64,000 nt of DNA, taken from positions 6,386,001 through 6,450,000 of the forward strand of contig NZ_CP094527.1 of the NCBI RefSeq assembly GCF_022811725.1. The letters are read 5' to 3'. The stretch is from Mucilaginibacter sp. SMC90. Its GTDB lineage: Bacteria > Bacteroidota > Bacteroidia > Sphingobacteriales > Sphingobacteriaceae. The translations under genes and the position numbers were made by a program. Under the pieces are notes generated by a model. It worked only from the letters and a program-made list of their open reading frames with translations, searched no databases and was not told the DNA's origin. Position 1 is the stretch's first letter; each line of letters opens with the position of its first letter. This document shows positions 41,537-50,842 of the stretch, in pieces.

Positions 41537-43345
41537 TTACGCCCATGAGGACAGTACACCAACAGAAGCAAGGTATTTCTTCCACTTTATAGCTATAATT
41601 ACGTGTACATCATCATTTGGGTGCAATGTATTCGGTGCGCCATTGGCCACCATCTCATCATGTAAGTTATGGTATTTAGTAATACCTAACTCGTTACAAA
41701 CTTCTACACCGGCTGCCATTATTGATTCGTGCCGTGCAAGCATTGTCGAATCTTCTATACCAATTAAATACCCGATACCTATGATAAAATCATCTACAGA
41801 CCACCCTTTCGTTAATGCGTAGTTTACCACTTGTGTGATGCCGTCTTTATAGTCTTGCGGAGTACCAAAACTACCAAGTGTATCATTGGTGCCGAATGAG
41901 ATAAATATAAATTTATCATTGCCCGTTTTCTGTAGTATTCGGCTTGTGTATTCGTTCAAAAACGAAGGTGATGAGCTACTACCCGGATTTGCAGTTGTTA
42001 TAGTTGAACCACCCTCACCGGCGTTATCGCCCTCCCAATTCATTAACGCGCAAAGCCGGTAAGCCCACCCTTTGCTCGATACCGAAGCACCTGAACCGGC
42101 TGTTATACTATCACCATAGAAATGAACTTTCGCAGGGGGAGTAGTGATACTTCTAAACATGCTCGAATTATAGTTTTCAATAATCGTGTTTAGCGTGGTG
42201 GCTTCTGAATCCGTAAGCCCTCTGTTAAATATACCGGCAGTTGCTACACCAAGCTGGGAATTAAAGCCTACGCCCCCTGAACTACCCAAACCATTAAAAG
42301 CTATATTTAAGCTCAAAGCGCTGCTGCCCGGCGTATCCTCGGTACGTTTTACCCCTCCGCGCCAATAGTTATATTTAGTTGAACTTACGATATTAAGTAT
42401 CTGCAAACCGCCGCCCGGCGTAACACCACCATTGTTGCCCTGAACTAATAATGAACCATCTGCCCCATTAACAGCCAAACTATTAGAGCCACCATAACAA
42501 CCCATTATCCACGCGCCGCCCAAATTTCGTTTATAAACAAACAAACACTTTGAATACATCGGCAACAATGAAGCATTATATAAGCTATCAACTGTTGTCA
42601 CGAGGCCGTCGCCAGTTACACTAATAGGTGTTGTTGCTGGCACCGCTCTATAAGCGCCATCGGAATCAACCGGATTTTTAAGATTTAACAAATAATCCAA
42701 ATCGGTTTTGCCAACACCGGGATACAGTACAACCAAGTCGTCCCATAGCCCGGCTGCCTGCAAGTCAGATGTAAGTTGCGATACGGAAGCGCTCATAACT
42801 GTGTCTGGAATCCCTCTATCAGTATAAATATTAGTTGGCATTAAGCCTACTCCACTTGCAGCTATGAGAACATCGTGAACAACCGGGGCAGCAGAATTGT
42901 ACCCTGACTCGGCATTTTGCGACGCCGTGATTGAGACGCTACCGGCTGCAACAACATGCAAATACCATTGGTCATCTGTTTTAAAAACAGTGGCCTTAGT
43001 AGGGTCAGATGAGACTAAATTAACGCTTGGACTGTTATGACTTGAGCTAACCATTAAAGGTTGATCAATTGAAGCTAAAACCATGTCATCGGGCTGTATA
43101 AAGCTTATTACCGGCGTTATTGGTGACGATGCTGTAAAAGCCACAGCATTAACAAGCGATGCGCTTTCAGGATTCAGCCCAATCGGCTTAACCTGAACTT
43201 CAAGCCCACCAATTGGTATATCTATTTCCAACCCTTCTTTTATTGTATAGGTGTGGTCGCCGTTGTCAATTGTGTTTGATAGTGAACAGGCAACCCACTC
43301 GCCGCCGTTAATTCTGTACCTATGGTCTGTTAATGGCCTTATCAT
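41537..43345 (-). CDS. Phage tail protein with C-terminal SGNH/GDSL hydrolase domain
   Basis: In this 602-residue virion protein the first 400 residues are beta-rich, with Ig/Big-like segments (LVSSDPTKATVFKTDDQWYL). From about residue 405 an SGNH hydrolase is visible: block I GDSITAG with the catalytic Ser, SFGTND as block III, and HPNDDVH with the Asp-His pair. Such domains on tail tips remove acyl groups from surface polysaccharide during adsorption. It is the last gene of the operon, and its start overlaps the upstream gene's stop. Host range probably depends on it. Confidence 0.8.
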   Translation of the reverse strand: MIRPLTDHRYRINGGEWVACSLSNTIDNGDHTYTIKEGLEIDIPIGGLEVQVKPIGLNPESASLVNAVAFTASSPITPVISFIQPDDMVLASIDQPLMVSSSHNSPSVNLVSSDPTKATVFKTDDQWYLHVVAAGSVSITASQNAESGYNSAAPVVHDVLIAASGVGLMPTNIYTDRGIPDTVMSASVSQLTSDLQAAGLWDDLVVLYPGVGKTDLDYLLNLKNPVDSDGAYRAVPATTPISVTGDGLVTTVDSLYNASLLPMYSKCLFVYKRNLGGAWIMGCYGGSNSLAVNGADGSLLVQGNNGGVTPGGGLQILNIVSSTKYNYWRGGVKRTEDTPGSSALSLNIAFNGLGSSGGVGFNSQLGVATAGIFNRGLTDSEATTLNTIIENYNSSMFRSITTPPAKVHFYGDSITAGSGASVSSKGWAYRLCALMNWEGDNAGEGGSTITTANPGSSSSPSFLNEYTSRILQKTGNDKFIFISFGTNDTLGSFGTPQDYKDGITQVVNYALTKGWSVDDFIIGIGYLIGIEDSTMLARHESIMAAGVEVCNELGITKYHNLHDEMVANGAPNTLHPNDDVHVIIAIKWKKYLASVGVLSSWA

Positions 43346-43803
43346 ATTTCGCCTCCTAAAAATGTAAATGTGTTTAATTCATTATCTACCTCGCCTCCCG
43401 TTGGTGGTTCGGGTGTAACCGGTGCTTCTGCCGGTAGCTTATATCTTAATTCGCCAGTTGATGTTTTATAAAGGCGATAATCAGCCAGGCTAACGGCGGC
43501 GGCTTCATTGTCATAAAGCGGTGCATTAGCGATATAATTTGTCATATCAAACGATACTCCCGAATTTGCCAGGTCATCGATTTGCATTTGCAAATCTTCA
43601 TCGGCGGTTGCGCGGGTGGTGGCTTCATTTTGCAAATCTTCATTAGACACTTTACCGGCTAAAGTTGTAGACAGATTAGCAACCTTGTTAATAGGTATAG
43701 AATCTTCATCCTTATGCCAAAAGGAATCAATCCACGAGGCGAATTGACCGGATGTTGGTTTTGAACCTCTTGTAAAAAACGCTTTTAATTGTGCTCTTGT
43801 CAT
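43342..43803 (-). CDS. Phage tail-fibre-associated protein
   Basis: This 153-residue protein starts MTRAQLKAFFTRGSKPTSGQ, with FASWIDSFWHKDED after it, an opening I associate with Bacteroidota phage fibre proteins. A heptad-like stretch (EDLQMQIDDLANSG) suggests a trimeric stalk, and the C-terminus is Pro-rich. It lies between the collar-type fibre and the hydrolase and overlaps the latter by four bases. Probably a connector of the adhesin. Confidence 0.6.
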   Translation of the reverse strand: MTRAQLKAFFTRGSKPTSGQFASWIDSFWHKDEDSIPINKVANLSTTLAGKVSNEDLQNEATTRATADEDLQMQIDDLANSGVSFDMTNYIANAPLYDNEAAAVSLADYRLYKTSTGELRYKLPAEAPVTPEPPTGGEVDNELNTFTFLGGEI

Positions 43804-43821
43804 TTATAGGGGTATTATAAT

Positions 43822-44628
43822 TTAGTTGAAAAATTCGGGTATAGGTTCAATCCAACATCCAACGCCATAAGGGTTTAATATTGGGTGTGCCGCGCCGCCT
43901 CCGGCGTTTACCGTAATTTGTATATCGGGCGCATTAGGAGTATTTGCATGGCCTACGAGCTTTTCACCCGCACCCTGAATGTTTGCATATCCGGTAGTTG
44001 CCACATTTATTTTAAATTCCGGTATTTCTTCTTTTGTTAATGTATGTGTTTCCGCTCCACCAGTATCGCCAACATCGAACCCGTCAGGTCTCACGCCATC
44101 ACCGTTTGGCGCTTTCGCATGCATCGGAAATTTTCCGCGCCACTCATTAACTTCACGCCATCCGGCCGGTATACTTGCGATGCTACCCTTCCACCATACC
44201 ATGCCGCCAGCGCCACTAAAAGGCCTCAACAAGCCCTCAACCCTGTCGAGCCTGGCCAATACACCTTCGGCGGTATTCCGTTTAAAATTTGTCCATTGGT
44301 TATTGCTAACACCGTCGTCGCCAAATTTTGCCGCCCGCTGGTATTTTACGGTTCGCGGCGTACCATCCTGATAGGCTATAGCTGTGGCGGTTTCCTGAAT
44401 AATTACTTTGGCAGAAATCACCCCGCCAATAAATGGCAAGATCTCGCCGTTAATGACCACCACACCATTACTCACAGAACCACCGGCTACTGTGCACCCT
44501 GAAAGGATAGCCAGCGAACCCGATAGCGCGGCGGTAGATGCTGCCGTGTTTATGCAGTCCTGTATAAATTCCATAACGCCCTGATCGAAGGGAAAGCCGC
44601 CGGGCTGGGTAAAATCGTATCTGTTCAT
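43822..44628 (-). CDS. Phage tail collar-domain protein
   Basis: This 268-residue protein has a C-terminal part matching the tail-collar pattern: GSIASIPAGWREVNEWRGKF, GDTGGAETHTLTKEEIPEF and the end HPILNPYGVGCWIEPI. The N-terminal half is beta-helical in character with many Gly and Val. It probably forms part of the tail fibre at the baseplate edge. Start and stop overlap neighbouring genes closely, in line with a packed structural operon. Confidence 0.75.
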   Translation of the reverse strand: MNRYDFTQPGGFPFDQGVMEFIQDCINTAASTAALSGSLAILSGCTVAGGSVSNGVVVINGEILPFIGGVISAKVIIQETATAIAYQDGTPRTVKYQRAAKFGDDGVSNNQWTNFKRNTAEGVLARLDRVEGLLRPFSGAGGMVWWKGSIASIPAGWREVNEWRGKFPMHAKAPNGDGVRPDGFDVGDTGGAETHTLTKEEIPEFKINVATTGYANIQGAGEKLVGHANTPNAPDIQITVNAGGGAAHPILNPYGVGCWIEPIPEFFN

Positions 44629-45113
44629 GCTGTACGGTATATTAAAAATCGTTTACTCACCAACTTGTAGTATTTAACAAGGGCGTTCATTTCTATAATG
44701 TCCTGCGGGGAAACGGGCACGGCATAGGGCACGTTTACAATAAAGTCGACGCCGGTATCTCCATAGTCGCCGGGATTATGCAACGGCACTGTGCCCAGGT
44801 AAAGCGGTTTATTTTCGTCAGGCCTGAATATATATATCCTATCGAATGAAAAGCCGTCTGTAATTGTTATGCGCCGCTCTGTCGCGTCGAACCTGTCGTT
44901 GAGCATAGCGCGCAAGCTAAACACGCGGCCGTCATGTGCAAGGTTGTAAAGGTCGGCGTTGCGTTTCACTACAAGCCGGTTGTAGATAATAACAAACGGA
45001 CTGCAAAGCGCACGGAGCCAGGCAAACATTACCGGGTGTCGTTTGAAGTTGGGTATCTCACTTAGTACCAACCTATCATAATTGATAAAAAACAGTCTAT
45101 CGTAATTAGGCAT
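44625..45113 (-). CDS. Phage baseplate/tail protein of unknown family
   Basis: This 162-residue protein sits where contractile phages have the gpI-type baseplate-periphery protein, between the baseplate J-like gene and the fibre. Seen: PVMFAWLRALCSPFVIIYNR, a helical segment, and SLRAMLNDRFDATERRITIT. The C-terminus is basic. It overlaps both neighbours (eight bases at its start, four at its end). Function is inferred only from position. Confidence 0.55.
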   Translation of the reverse strand: MPNYDRLFFINYDRLVLSEIPNFKRHPVMFAWLRALCSPFVIIYNRLVVKRNADLYNLAHDGRVFSLRAMLNDRFDATERRITITDGFSFDRIYIFRPDENKPLYLGTVPLHNPGDYGDTGVDFIVNVPYAVPVSPQDIIEMNALVKYYKLVSKRFLIYRTA

Positions 45114-45936
45114 ATGCGCGGTAGTTTATAGTGAAACCATCATCAATTACACGCAGGTAACCGGCATCAGGTATTACCCGTTCGTCAATCTCTGTAAATG
45201 GGCGTGTGCCGTACTGTGACTGTGCGCTAAGTATGCCTACCAGTACTACGCCATCAACTGTCTGTAGCTGATCTGCAAGCCTTGTTTTGGCAAATTCACC
45301 ATTGAACTTCAAAGCCTTTAAATAGGCTTTAATGGCGTCAATAACGGGCGCAGTAGCATTACCGTCAATCCGCGCACCTGTATTGTCCAAAACCAACGGA
45401 TCGTAAAATATATCGATAACCAGTTTTAGGGAATCGGGCGGCAGGCTATCAATATTGATGCGCACCCCTGCATCTTTTGTATCCGCTATGTAAGCTTTAA
45501 AAGCCAATATTTCAGCGTCGCTCAATTGGGCATAATCGTCATTAAGCAGCTTAACCACCTTGATGCGCATAGAACCGTCGTCATTTTCTTTTACCGCCGC
45601 CTGGGTGATTATCTTTTGCGCTGCAATTTGTGAAGCATCAAGCCCGGTATTTAAATACTGGTCGGTGTCGGGTATTAAAGCCTGCCCGTACTGAAACCTC
45701 AATGATAAGTCACGGTACCACTTTTCGGTATGCGGTTTTTTTGTAGCTAAAATATCCTGTACGTTAGCGTCCCTTAGATCAAACAGAACGTCTATTGTCC
45801 ACGCTACGTAAGCAACAATGTAAGCCCAAAGTTTATAATCGGCTACAGCGCTGGTATGGTCGAGGTCGCTTAAAACGTCGTCGCCGTAAACCTTAGTAAT
45901 AATTTGATTGTACCAGTAATCTACTGTTTGTGCCAT
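45106..45936 (-). CDS. Baseplate J-like protein
   Basis: This 276-residue protein occupies the slot after gp25/LysM genes, where gpJ/gp47-type baseplate wedge proteins sit. It contains a long helical N-terminus (DYKLWAYIVAYVAWTIDVLF) and a repeated alpha/beta part (ITQAAVKENDDGSMRIKVVK, then PPDSLKLVIDIFYDP). The C-terminal section AIKAYLKALKFNGEFAKTRL, then LQTVDGVVLVGI, resembles the end of baseplate J proteins. It should form the wedge that drives sheath contraction. Confidence 0.65.
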   Translation of the reverse strand: MAQTVDYWYNQIITKVYGDDVLSDLDHTSAVADYKLWAYIVAYVAWTIDVLFDLRDANVQDILATKKPHTEKWYRDLSLRFQYGQALIPDTDQYLNTGLDASQIAAQKIITQAAVKENDDGSMRIKVVKLLNDDYAQLSDAEILAFKAYIADTKDAGVRINIDSLPPDSLKLVIDIFYDPLVLDNTGARIDGNATAPVIDAIKAYLKALKFNGEFAKTRLADQLQTVDGVVLVGILSAQSQYGTRPFTEIDERVIPDAGYLRVIDDGFTINYRAYA

Positions 45937-45938
45937 TT

Positions 45939-46229
45939 TTAACTAACTATAAAATCATATTCAATTGCCCAAAACTCAACGCCTTCGGGTGCTAAATCAT
46001 CTATCTGCATGGCCGACGTTGCCGGGCTTATATTGTATTTTCGGAAATAGTCCGCAACTGCAAAAACGGTCACATCGCCCGCGTCAATCAATTGCCCCGA
46101 CGTAAGCGCATCAGTAATACCTATGCCGTTTAATGCTGCCAGTATAAACCTGTTTTCGGCAGTGCCGCCGTATTGTACCGCTATATCGCCCAACGATTGC
46201 CCCGCCTTAACTATCTTATTATTTGGCAT
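45939..46229 (-). CDS. LysM-like tail protein (gpX type)
   Basis: The start is taken at MPNNKIVKAGQSLGDIAVQY (ATG 46229), 96 residues. The first 50 residues form a LysM-type motif (GQSLGDIAVQYGGTAENRFI, then LNGIGITDALTSGQLI). In P2-like phages gpX carries such a domain and joins hub to tube. It overlaps the upstream gene by 11 bases. The longer start at 46241 is possible. Confidence 0.7.
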   Translation of the reverse strand: MPNNKIVKAGQSLGDIAVQYGGTAENRFILAALNGIGITDALTSGQLIDAGDVTVFAVADYFRKYNISPATSAMQIDDLAPEGVEFWAIEYDFIVS

Positions 46230-46515
46230 AATCACCCACAATATTTAAAAGCCCGTTTACAAAGCCCATTGATTGTATTTTAATACCGTCGTCGCTGAAA
46301 CGAAGGCGTATTTCTCTTAAAAGCGCTTCGCCTTGCGTATCGCCTTCGTCATTCAAAAACTGAAACGTGCCGACGGTGGCGGTAGGCGCTTGCTTGTATT
46401 CCCCCTTTTCGGCAAGTAATAGTTTACGCTGTTGTTGCTGGTTGCTTTCACCGCGTACAAAATCACCGTTCCTGATCAATAGGTCGTCGTTATCATCCAT
46501 CAGGTAATCTTTCAT
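46219..46515 (-). CDS. Baseplate wedge protein, gp25/XkdS-like
   Basis: This 98-residue protein has the size and pattern of the gp25/XkdS wedge family: DDLLIRNGDFVRGESNQQQQ, then LLLAEKGEYKQAPTATVGTF and ALLREIRLRFSDDGIKIQSM. These proteins link sheath and baseplate in contractile tails. It starts four bases inside the upstream gene's end, in the packed late operon. Confidence 0.65.
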   Translation of the reverse strand: MKDYLMDDNDDLLIRNGDFVRGESNQQQQRKLLLAEKGEYKQAPTATVGTFQFLNDEGDTQGEALLREIRLRFSDDGIKIQSMGFVNGLLNIVGDYAK

Positions 46516-46730
46516 CGTACTTCACCGTTAAATGTTCCTACTACCGGGTATGCCCCCGCTGTTAATCCATCAGTATAAATTACTTGTGCTGTTTTTACAT
46601 AAGCTTCCAGCTTATCGGTAAATGCGTCAATAAACGCGTCTAAAGCTTCGTCGCGGCTGCCCGTTGCCAGGTAAGTTGCGGTATATACCTCCTTAAGGTC
46701 GGTTTTAAGCTGCGCTGTATTTAAACTCAT
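46512..46730 (-). CDS. Small phage structural protein
   Basis: This 72-residue, mostly helical protein (LKTDLKEVYTATYLATGSRD, then ALDAFIDAFTDKLEAYVKTA) lies between the spike and gp25 genes. It overlaps both neighbours by four bases. I do not recognise the family; position suggests a baseplate accessory or spike-associated part. Confidence 0.5.
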   Translation of the reverse strand: MSLNTAQLKTDLKEVYTATYLATGSRDEALDAFIDAFTDKLEAYVKTAQVIYTDGLTAGAYPVVGTFNGEVR

Positions 46731-47188
46731 TTTAAAAGGTTATTAATCCTGTCAAGCAGCAAGGTTAAAGCCGCCATGTCTTTAGGTGCGGCTATACCTG
46801 CAATCACATTGACGAGGTCGGTTAAAATCTTATTTAGTGTTTCGGTGCCCTTGCCAATCAGTACGCCACCACTGTTTAACCTGATAGTTGTAGTATCTGT
46901 AGTTACCTGGTACATGGTTATTTGATCGCAGGCTATTACGATATAATCATCGTCGCCCAGCTTGCCTATAACTACCTGGCTGCCCACGGCGGGTAAAACG
47001 TCAATGCTTTTGTTTTCGCTAACTACGGCACGTAAACGAACTTCATATTGCGGCGATTCATTCAACATTATGTCGCATGTAAATGAATCGCTATCAATAG
47101 CCGTTACCTCCGCATCATAAAAGCCAACGGGGCCGCCTGCATGTGCCTGATCTAAAAACGACTGCCGTAGCTTGCTAATCTCATCCAT
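46727..47188 (-). CDS. Baseplate spike protein, gpV/gp45-like
   Basis: In this 153-residue protein, residues 18-110 have the OB-fold pattern of the phage spike (GFYDAEVTAIDSDSFTCDIM, then RLRAVVSENKSIDVLPAVGS, QVVIGKLGDDDYIVIACDQI). A beta-helical strip TTDTTTIRLNSGGVLIGKGT follows. This trimer sits at the tip of the contractile tail and punctures the outer membrane. It overlaps the hub gene by eight bases, the usual gene order. Confidence 0.78.
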   Translation of the reverse strand: MDEISKLRQSFLDQAHAGGPVGFYDAEVTAIDSDSFTCDIMLNESPQYEVRLRAVVSENKSIDVLPAVGSQVVIGKLGDDDYIVIACDQITMYQVTTDTTTIRLNSGGVLIGKGTETLNKILTDLVNVIAGIAAPKDMAALTLLLDRINNLLK

Positions 47189-48263
47189 CCAAACGATATG
47201 TTATTTGTGCTTTTCGCTCCGCTCCCTGAACCCCAAAACGCACCTCGGTACCGGCAACGAAATAGGTACCGGCACGTGCACCCGCAAACCTTTTATCCAT
47301 AATGGTAGCTTTCCAGCCTGGCTTACAAAATGGCTGTAGTAAACCGCTTATGGTGCCTTCGTACCCGTCATACTTTAATTTTTTGAGGTAGGCTGCCGCC
47401 TGATCCTGTAAATATTCTTTATCGTCGCTAAATGGGATAATCCTTTCAACTATAGAGCCGCCCGGGTCGCCAGCCTCATATAAAATATGTTTCCCTGTTT
47501 TACCACGCGTTTTTAGTCTTACGCGCACCTTGTTATCGCTACCCAAACGCTGTTTTAAATCGGCCTGGTCTACCGGGCAGTTATAGCCCAAATTGTAAAC
47601 CACTTCGGCAAGCCCTGTAAGGTTTTTATCACCGGCTATATTAACAGTGGTACGGCCTTCTTCAATGCCTGCGTACAACACGTTATCATCAAAATAAACC
47701 GTTAACAACATTTTGTCCTTTAAGTATTCCAGCACCTTTAAACCACTTTCGTTTTTAATGTAAAAGCTGGTTAGGGCAATGGTTGGGATATCCGGGCTTA
47801 ACACAATATCGGTACCCTGTATAATGTGGGTTAAAACCTCTTTAAGCGTGGTTTTTTTCCAACTGGCTAATATGTTTTGGTTGCGCAGCTGCCACGCGTA
47901 GCCCTCCATTTCGATAATTACCGGCGTAGTTAAATTAACCCGCCTTACAAAACCCCTGAACTCATTGCGCAGGTCGCCGTTATAACCAAGATCAAACGCC
48001 ACCGGGTCGCCTTCTTTAAACAGCTTTGCGGTCTCCACGCTGGTAGATGGCATATTTTTAACTGCCTGTTGTGTGCCTAACCCAATTACGCTCAACGCGT
48101 CATTAATGGCGTTATTAATTGGTATTACCTGCCCTAATCCCGGTATCTTCAGTACAGCCGTGTCAACAACTACGTGAACGTTCTTTTTTATCACGAGGTC
48201 ATTAATACCGCCTCTGAATGAGTAGCGGCCTATCTTGCTAATACTATTTAATACGAACGCCAT
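47181..48263 (-). CDS. Baseplate hub protein, gpD/gp27-like
   Basis: This 360-residue protein precedes the spike gene, as gpD/gp27 hubs do. Seen: GDPVAFDLGYNGDLRNEFRG and FVRRVNLTTPVIIEMEGYAW, typical of the first hub barrel. WKKTTLKEVLTHIIQGTDIV follows, and RAGTYFVAGTEVRFGVQGAE in the last domain. Its trimer forms the hexameric platform between tail tube and spike. Confidence 0.75.
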   Translation of the reverse strand: MAFVLNSISKIGRYSFRGGINDLVIKKNVHVVVDTAVLKIPGLGQVIPINNAINDALSVIGLGTQQAVKNMPSTSVETAKLFKEGDPVAFDLGYNGDLRNEFRGFVRRVNLTTPVIIEMEGYAWQLRNQNILASWKKTTLKEVLTHIIQGTDIVLSPDIPTIALTSFYIKNESGLKVLEYLKDKMLLTVYFDDNVLYAGIEEGRTTVNIAGDKNLTGLAEVVYNLGYNCPVDQADLKQRLGSDNKVRVRLKTRGKTGKHILYEAGDPGGSIVERIIPFSDDKEYLQDQAAAYLKKLKYDGYEGTISGLLQPFCKPGWKATIMDKRFAGARAGTYFVAGTEVRFGVQGAERKAQITYRLDG

Positions 48264-48877
48264 TAGCTTTGATAATAAAGGGTAAAAATTGAATCGCTTT
48301 TAATTTGCATTGCAAAGTCACGAACCCCTATAACTTTTGGTTTTTCGGGGATTGATAGTTTGTAAATAAGTACCTGGTCGTTATTATGCAGAAAAATATC
48401 AGACGTGGCAGATTTGAGCCTAACCGGCCTTGCGAAATCAAACACATCGTTGAGCATTTTTAATTTTTCATCTGGAAACTGTTCATAGTCCCCAATCAAA
48501 AAACCCTTGATTGTAATTACCCAATCCTTTTTATTAATGATCTGCTTTGCGGAGCCTCCCAGCTCCGACATTTCAACCTCTTTAACTGTTAATTCCCTAT
48601 CGAAACCTATCACCGCAAAAGGGAAATAATAGTCAACGCCATCAACCTCAATAGTAATGGGCGAAAACACTTCGCGGCCTATCATATCGGCCTGCCCGTA
48701 CAGCGGTGTGCCGTACAGATTGGTTGTTTTACGGGTAGCGGGCTGAATATTTGCCGACTGGCCATCTACAGGCGAAGGCGGGAACCCCGGCACATGTGCA
48801 GGCTTATACCCGTATAGCTGTTTAAAAATATCAGCTATATCAAAAACGGTATTGAGATTAGCGTATGGCGGTAACAT
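48263..48877 (-). CDS. DUF6046-type baseplate protein
   Basis: This 204-residue protein lies between tape measure and hub and overlaps both by a single base. It contains FSPITIEVDGVDYYFPFAVI, then KDWVITIKGFLIGDYEQFPD and PRVRLKS-like strands, close to the family I know as DUF6046 in Bacteroidota phages. By position it replaces the LysM/gp53-type adaptor between tube and hub. Confidence 0.62.
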   Translation of the reverse strand: MLPPYANLNTVFDIADIFKQLYGYKPAHVPGFPPSPVDGQSANIQPATRKTTNLYGTPLYGQADMIGREVFSPITIEVDGVDYYFPFAVIGFDRELTVKEVEMSELGGSAKQIINKKDWVITIKGFLIGDYEQFPDEKLKMLNDVFDFARPVRLKSATSDIFLHNNDQVLIYKLSIPEKPKVIGVRDFAMQIKSDSIFTLYYQS

Positions 48878-50670
48878 TAGTTAGGATTTACGGCCGCGTT
48901 TCCGCTATTGATGACCTGGTTAAACATTTGAATGAAAATTGCCCGAATCTCGGCCGCGCCTTCCGTTACGCTGGCGGCATGTAACGTAAGTTCATCTATA
49001 CCCAGCTTTGCGATGTTGATGGTTTGGTTACGAACTCCGCCACCTGCAATACCTTTGGCCGAATCCTGAACACCGGTAGGAACGCCGCCGCCTGCACCAG
49101 CGCCAGCACTACCGCCTGTTAATGAATCCATCCAGCTTGATTTTTTTGAACCGGGGGCATCCTTATGCTTTGTTAAACCAACTTGTTTCCACGAATTGGC
49201 TATAGATTGCATGTGCCCGCCGAAAGCCTTCATGTATTCACTATGCTGCGACGCGCGTTCTTTTTTCAGCGCGTCAATTTCCTTGTCAGCATCGGTGGTA
49301 ATATGGGCGGTAAGCACTTTTTTAGCCCCCAAAAAATCGCCGCTAAGCGCCAGTTTCATAGCCTCAACGGTGTTACTGATTAGCTGGCCTACAAACTGAA
49401 ACACGCTTTTAGCTTTCAGGTAAAACAACTCAAACCAATACAAATACTGTTGAAAGCTTTCTTTAAAGGCAAGCCCAACCATGCTAAAAAAGTCCTTAAT
49501 GATTTGCCAAAGCGCCTTTATGCTTTTGCCCCACCCGTCATAACTTTTTACCAGCCAAACTACAGCACCAACCAGCAAGCCTATAACCGCAATAGGCCAA
49601 AAGGCAATTGCGTTTAGTATTCCCTGCCAAATTGCTGCCCTTTGTGTCCATGCTGTATATAAGCCCCAAGCAATTGTCATAGCACCAATACCGGCAGCTA
49701 TGCCGTACATTAAACTCTGATTATTGCCCAGCCAGTTAAGCACATCTATCATGCCTGCCGCAACCGGCAGCAAGCCCATGCCTATTGTACCCGCTAACGT
49801 TTGCAAAGCACCCTGAAAAGCCATTATCTTACCTGTTGGGGTTTCACTCATTCGCTTCATGCCATCGTGAAACCTTCCCATCGGCCCCGTTGCATATTGG
49901 AAAGCCCCGGCAACATCCTGAAAGGTTATTTTACCCTTTTCTACATCTTTTCGCAGGTCGGCCATTTTGCGGCCTGTTTTTTCGCTGATAGCCTGCAACG
50001 GGTTAAACCCGGCGTTGATGTATTGCAATAAATCCTGCCCGGTGAGCTTACCGGCACTGGCTGATTGTGAAAAGGCAAGGCTTAAGCTTTTCATTTTTTC
50101 GGCATCACCCATTGCCACATCACCCAGCATTTTTAAATCGGGCATGATGTTTTTAGCAGCAATACCAAAGCCCAGCATTGTTTTAGCCTCACCAAAAACC
50201 TCGTTACCATAGATGGTGTCTTTTGCAAAGCCCATCAGGTTACCGTGTAACTGATCGCCTTGCTTATTCCCAGCCATAACCTCGAAGCTTGTACCGGCCA
50301 TTTGCCGTTCCATGCCGCTTTTAATAGCTCTACCCCCCAATGCTACAGCGGCAGTAAGCCCACCAAATAGCAGGCCTTTAGCAATAAGCCCCATACCACC
50401 GCCACCGGATGGGTTAGTAATGCGGTCACGCTGGCGCTCAAGGTCGGCTATTTCCCGGTTTGCCCGCCTAATCTGCCGGGTATCAATCGAAATGTCGCGG
50501 GTACGGGTTAACTGGTCAATACGGGCACTTAACTGATCGGCCGACATTCCTATGCGGTTCATGCGCGTAGTGATACGGGAAAATGCGCCATCGGCGTTAG
50601 TTGCCAGCTGGCGCATTTGCCCCGAAGCGAGGTCACGTATTTTTACAAGAAATTCAACCAGGTTAGCCAT
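48877..50670 (-). CDS. Tail tape measure protein
   Basis: The start is set at MANLVEFLVKIRDLASGQMR (ATG 50670), 597 residues, because the upstream part of the frame overlaps the chaperone extension. The N-terminal coiled coil (about 10-80) precedes the conserved tape-measure domain (GTSFEVMAGNKQGDQLHGNL, then AAKNIMPDLKMLGDVAMGDA, YINAGFNPLQAISEKTGRKM). Two hydrophobic segments follow (ALQTLAGTIGMGLLPVAAGM and LNAIAFWPIAVIGLLVGAVV). It sets tail length and helps DNA entry. Its ATG overlaps the end of the frameshifted chaperone by eight bases. Confidence 0.9.
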   Translation of the reverse strand: MANLVEFLVKIRDLASGQMRQLATNADGAFSRITTRMNRIGMSADQLSARIDQLTRTRDISIDTRQIRRANREIADLERQRDRITNPSGGGGMGLIAKGLLFGGLTAAVALGGRAIKSGMERQMAGTSFEVMAGNKQGDQLHGNLMGFAKDTIYGNEVFGEAKTMLGFGIAAKNIMPDLKMLGDVAMGDAEKMKSLSLAFSQSASAGKLTGQDLLQYINAGFNPLQAISEKTGRKMADLRKDVEKGKITFQDVAGAFQYATGPMGRFHDGMKRMSETPTGKIMAFQGALQTLAGTIGMGLLPVAAGMIDVLNWLGNNQSLMYGIAAGIGAMTIAWGLYTAWTQRAAIWQGILNAIAFWPIAVIGLLVGAVVWLVKSYDGWGKSIKALWQIIKDFFSMVGLAFKESFQQYLYWFELFYLKAKSVFQFVGQLISNTVEAMKLALSGDFLGAKKVLTAHITTDADKEIDALKKERASQHSEYMKAFGGHMQSIANSWKQVGLTKHKDAPGSKKSSWMDSLTGGSAGAGAGGGVPTGVQDSAKGIAGGGVRNQTINIAKLGIDELTLHAASVTEGAAEIRAIFIQMFNQVINSGNAAVNPN

Positions 50671-50842
50671 TGTTTTGCGATTGTGCGGCCTCTCTCTGCC
50701 GTATGTCTTTAATTTGCAAGTAAACTTCTGCCCAACGTTCGTCGGATAGTGTAGAGGGGTCATAGGTGGTGTAGTAGGCTATCGAGGTGTCTATATATCC
50801 TAAATAGTTCACCTCGATATCACCACGGGCAGCCTCTATAAT
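50663..50842 (-). CDS. Tail assembly chaperone GT extension, expressed by -1 frameshift
   Basis: No start codon opens this 59-codon frame (IIEAARGDIEVNYLGYIDTS, ending REAAQSQNNG). It is reached by slipping back one base at A-AAA-AAA (50848-50842), just before the TAG of the G protein. The G-T fusion would be about 185 residues. It ends within the tape measure start codon region (TAA 50665-50663). The arrangement is that of the lambda G/GT pair and relatives in P2 and Mu. Confidence 0.85.
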   Translation of the reverse strand: MIEAARGDIEVNYLGYIDTSIAYYTTYDPSTLSDERWAEVYLQIKDIRQREAAQSQNNG

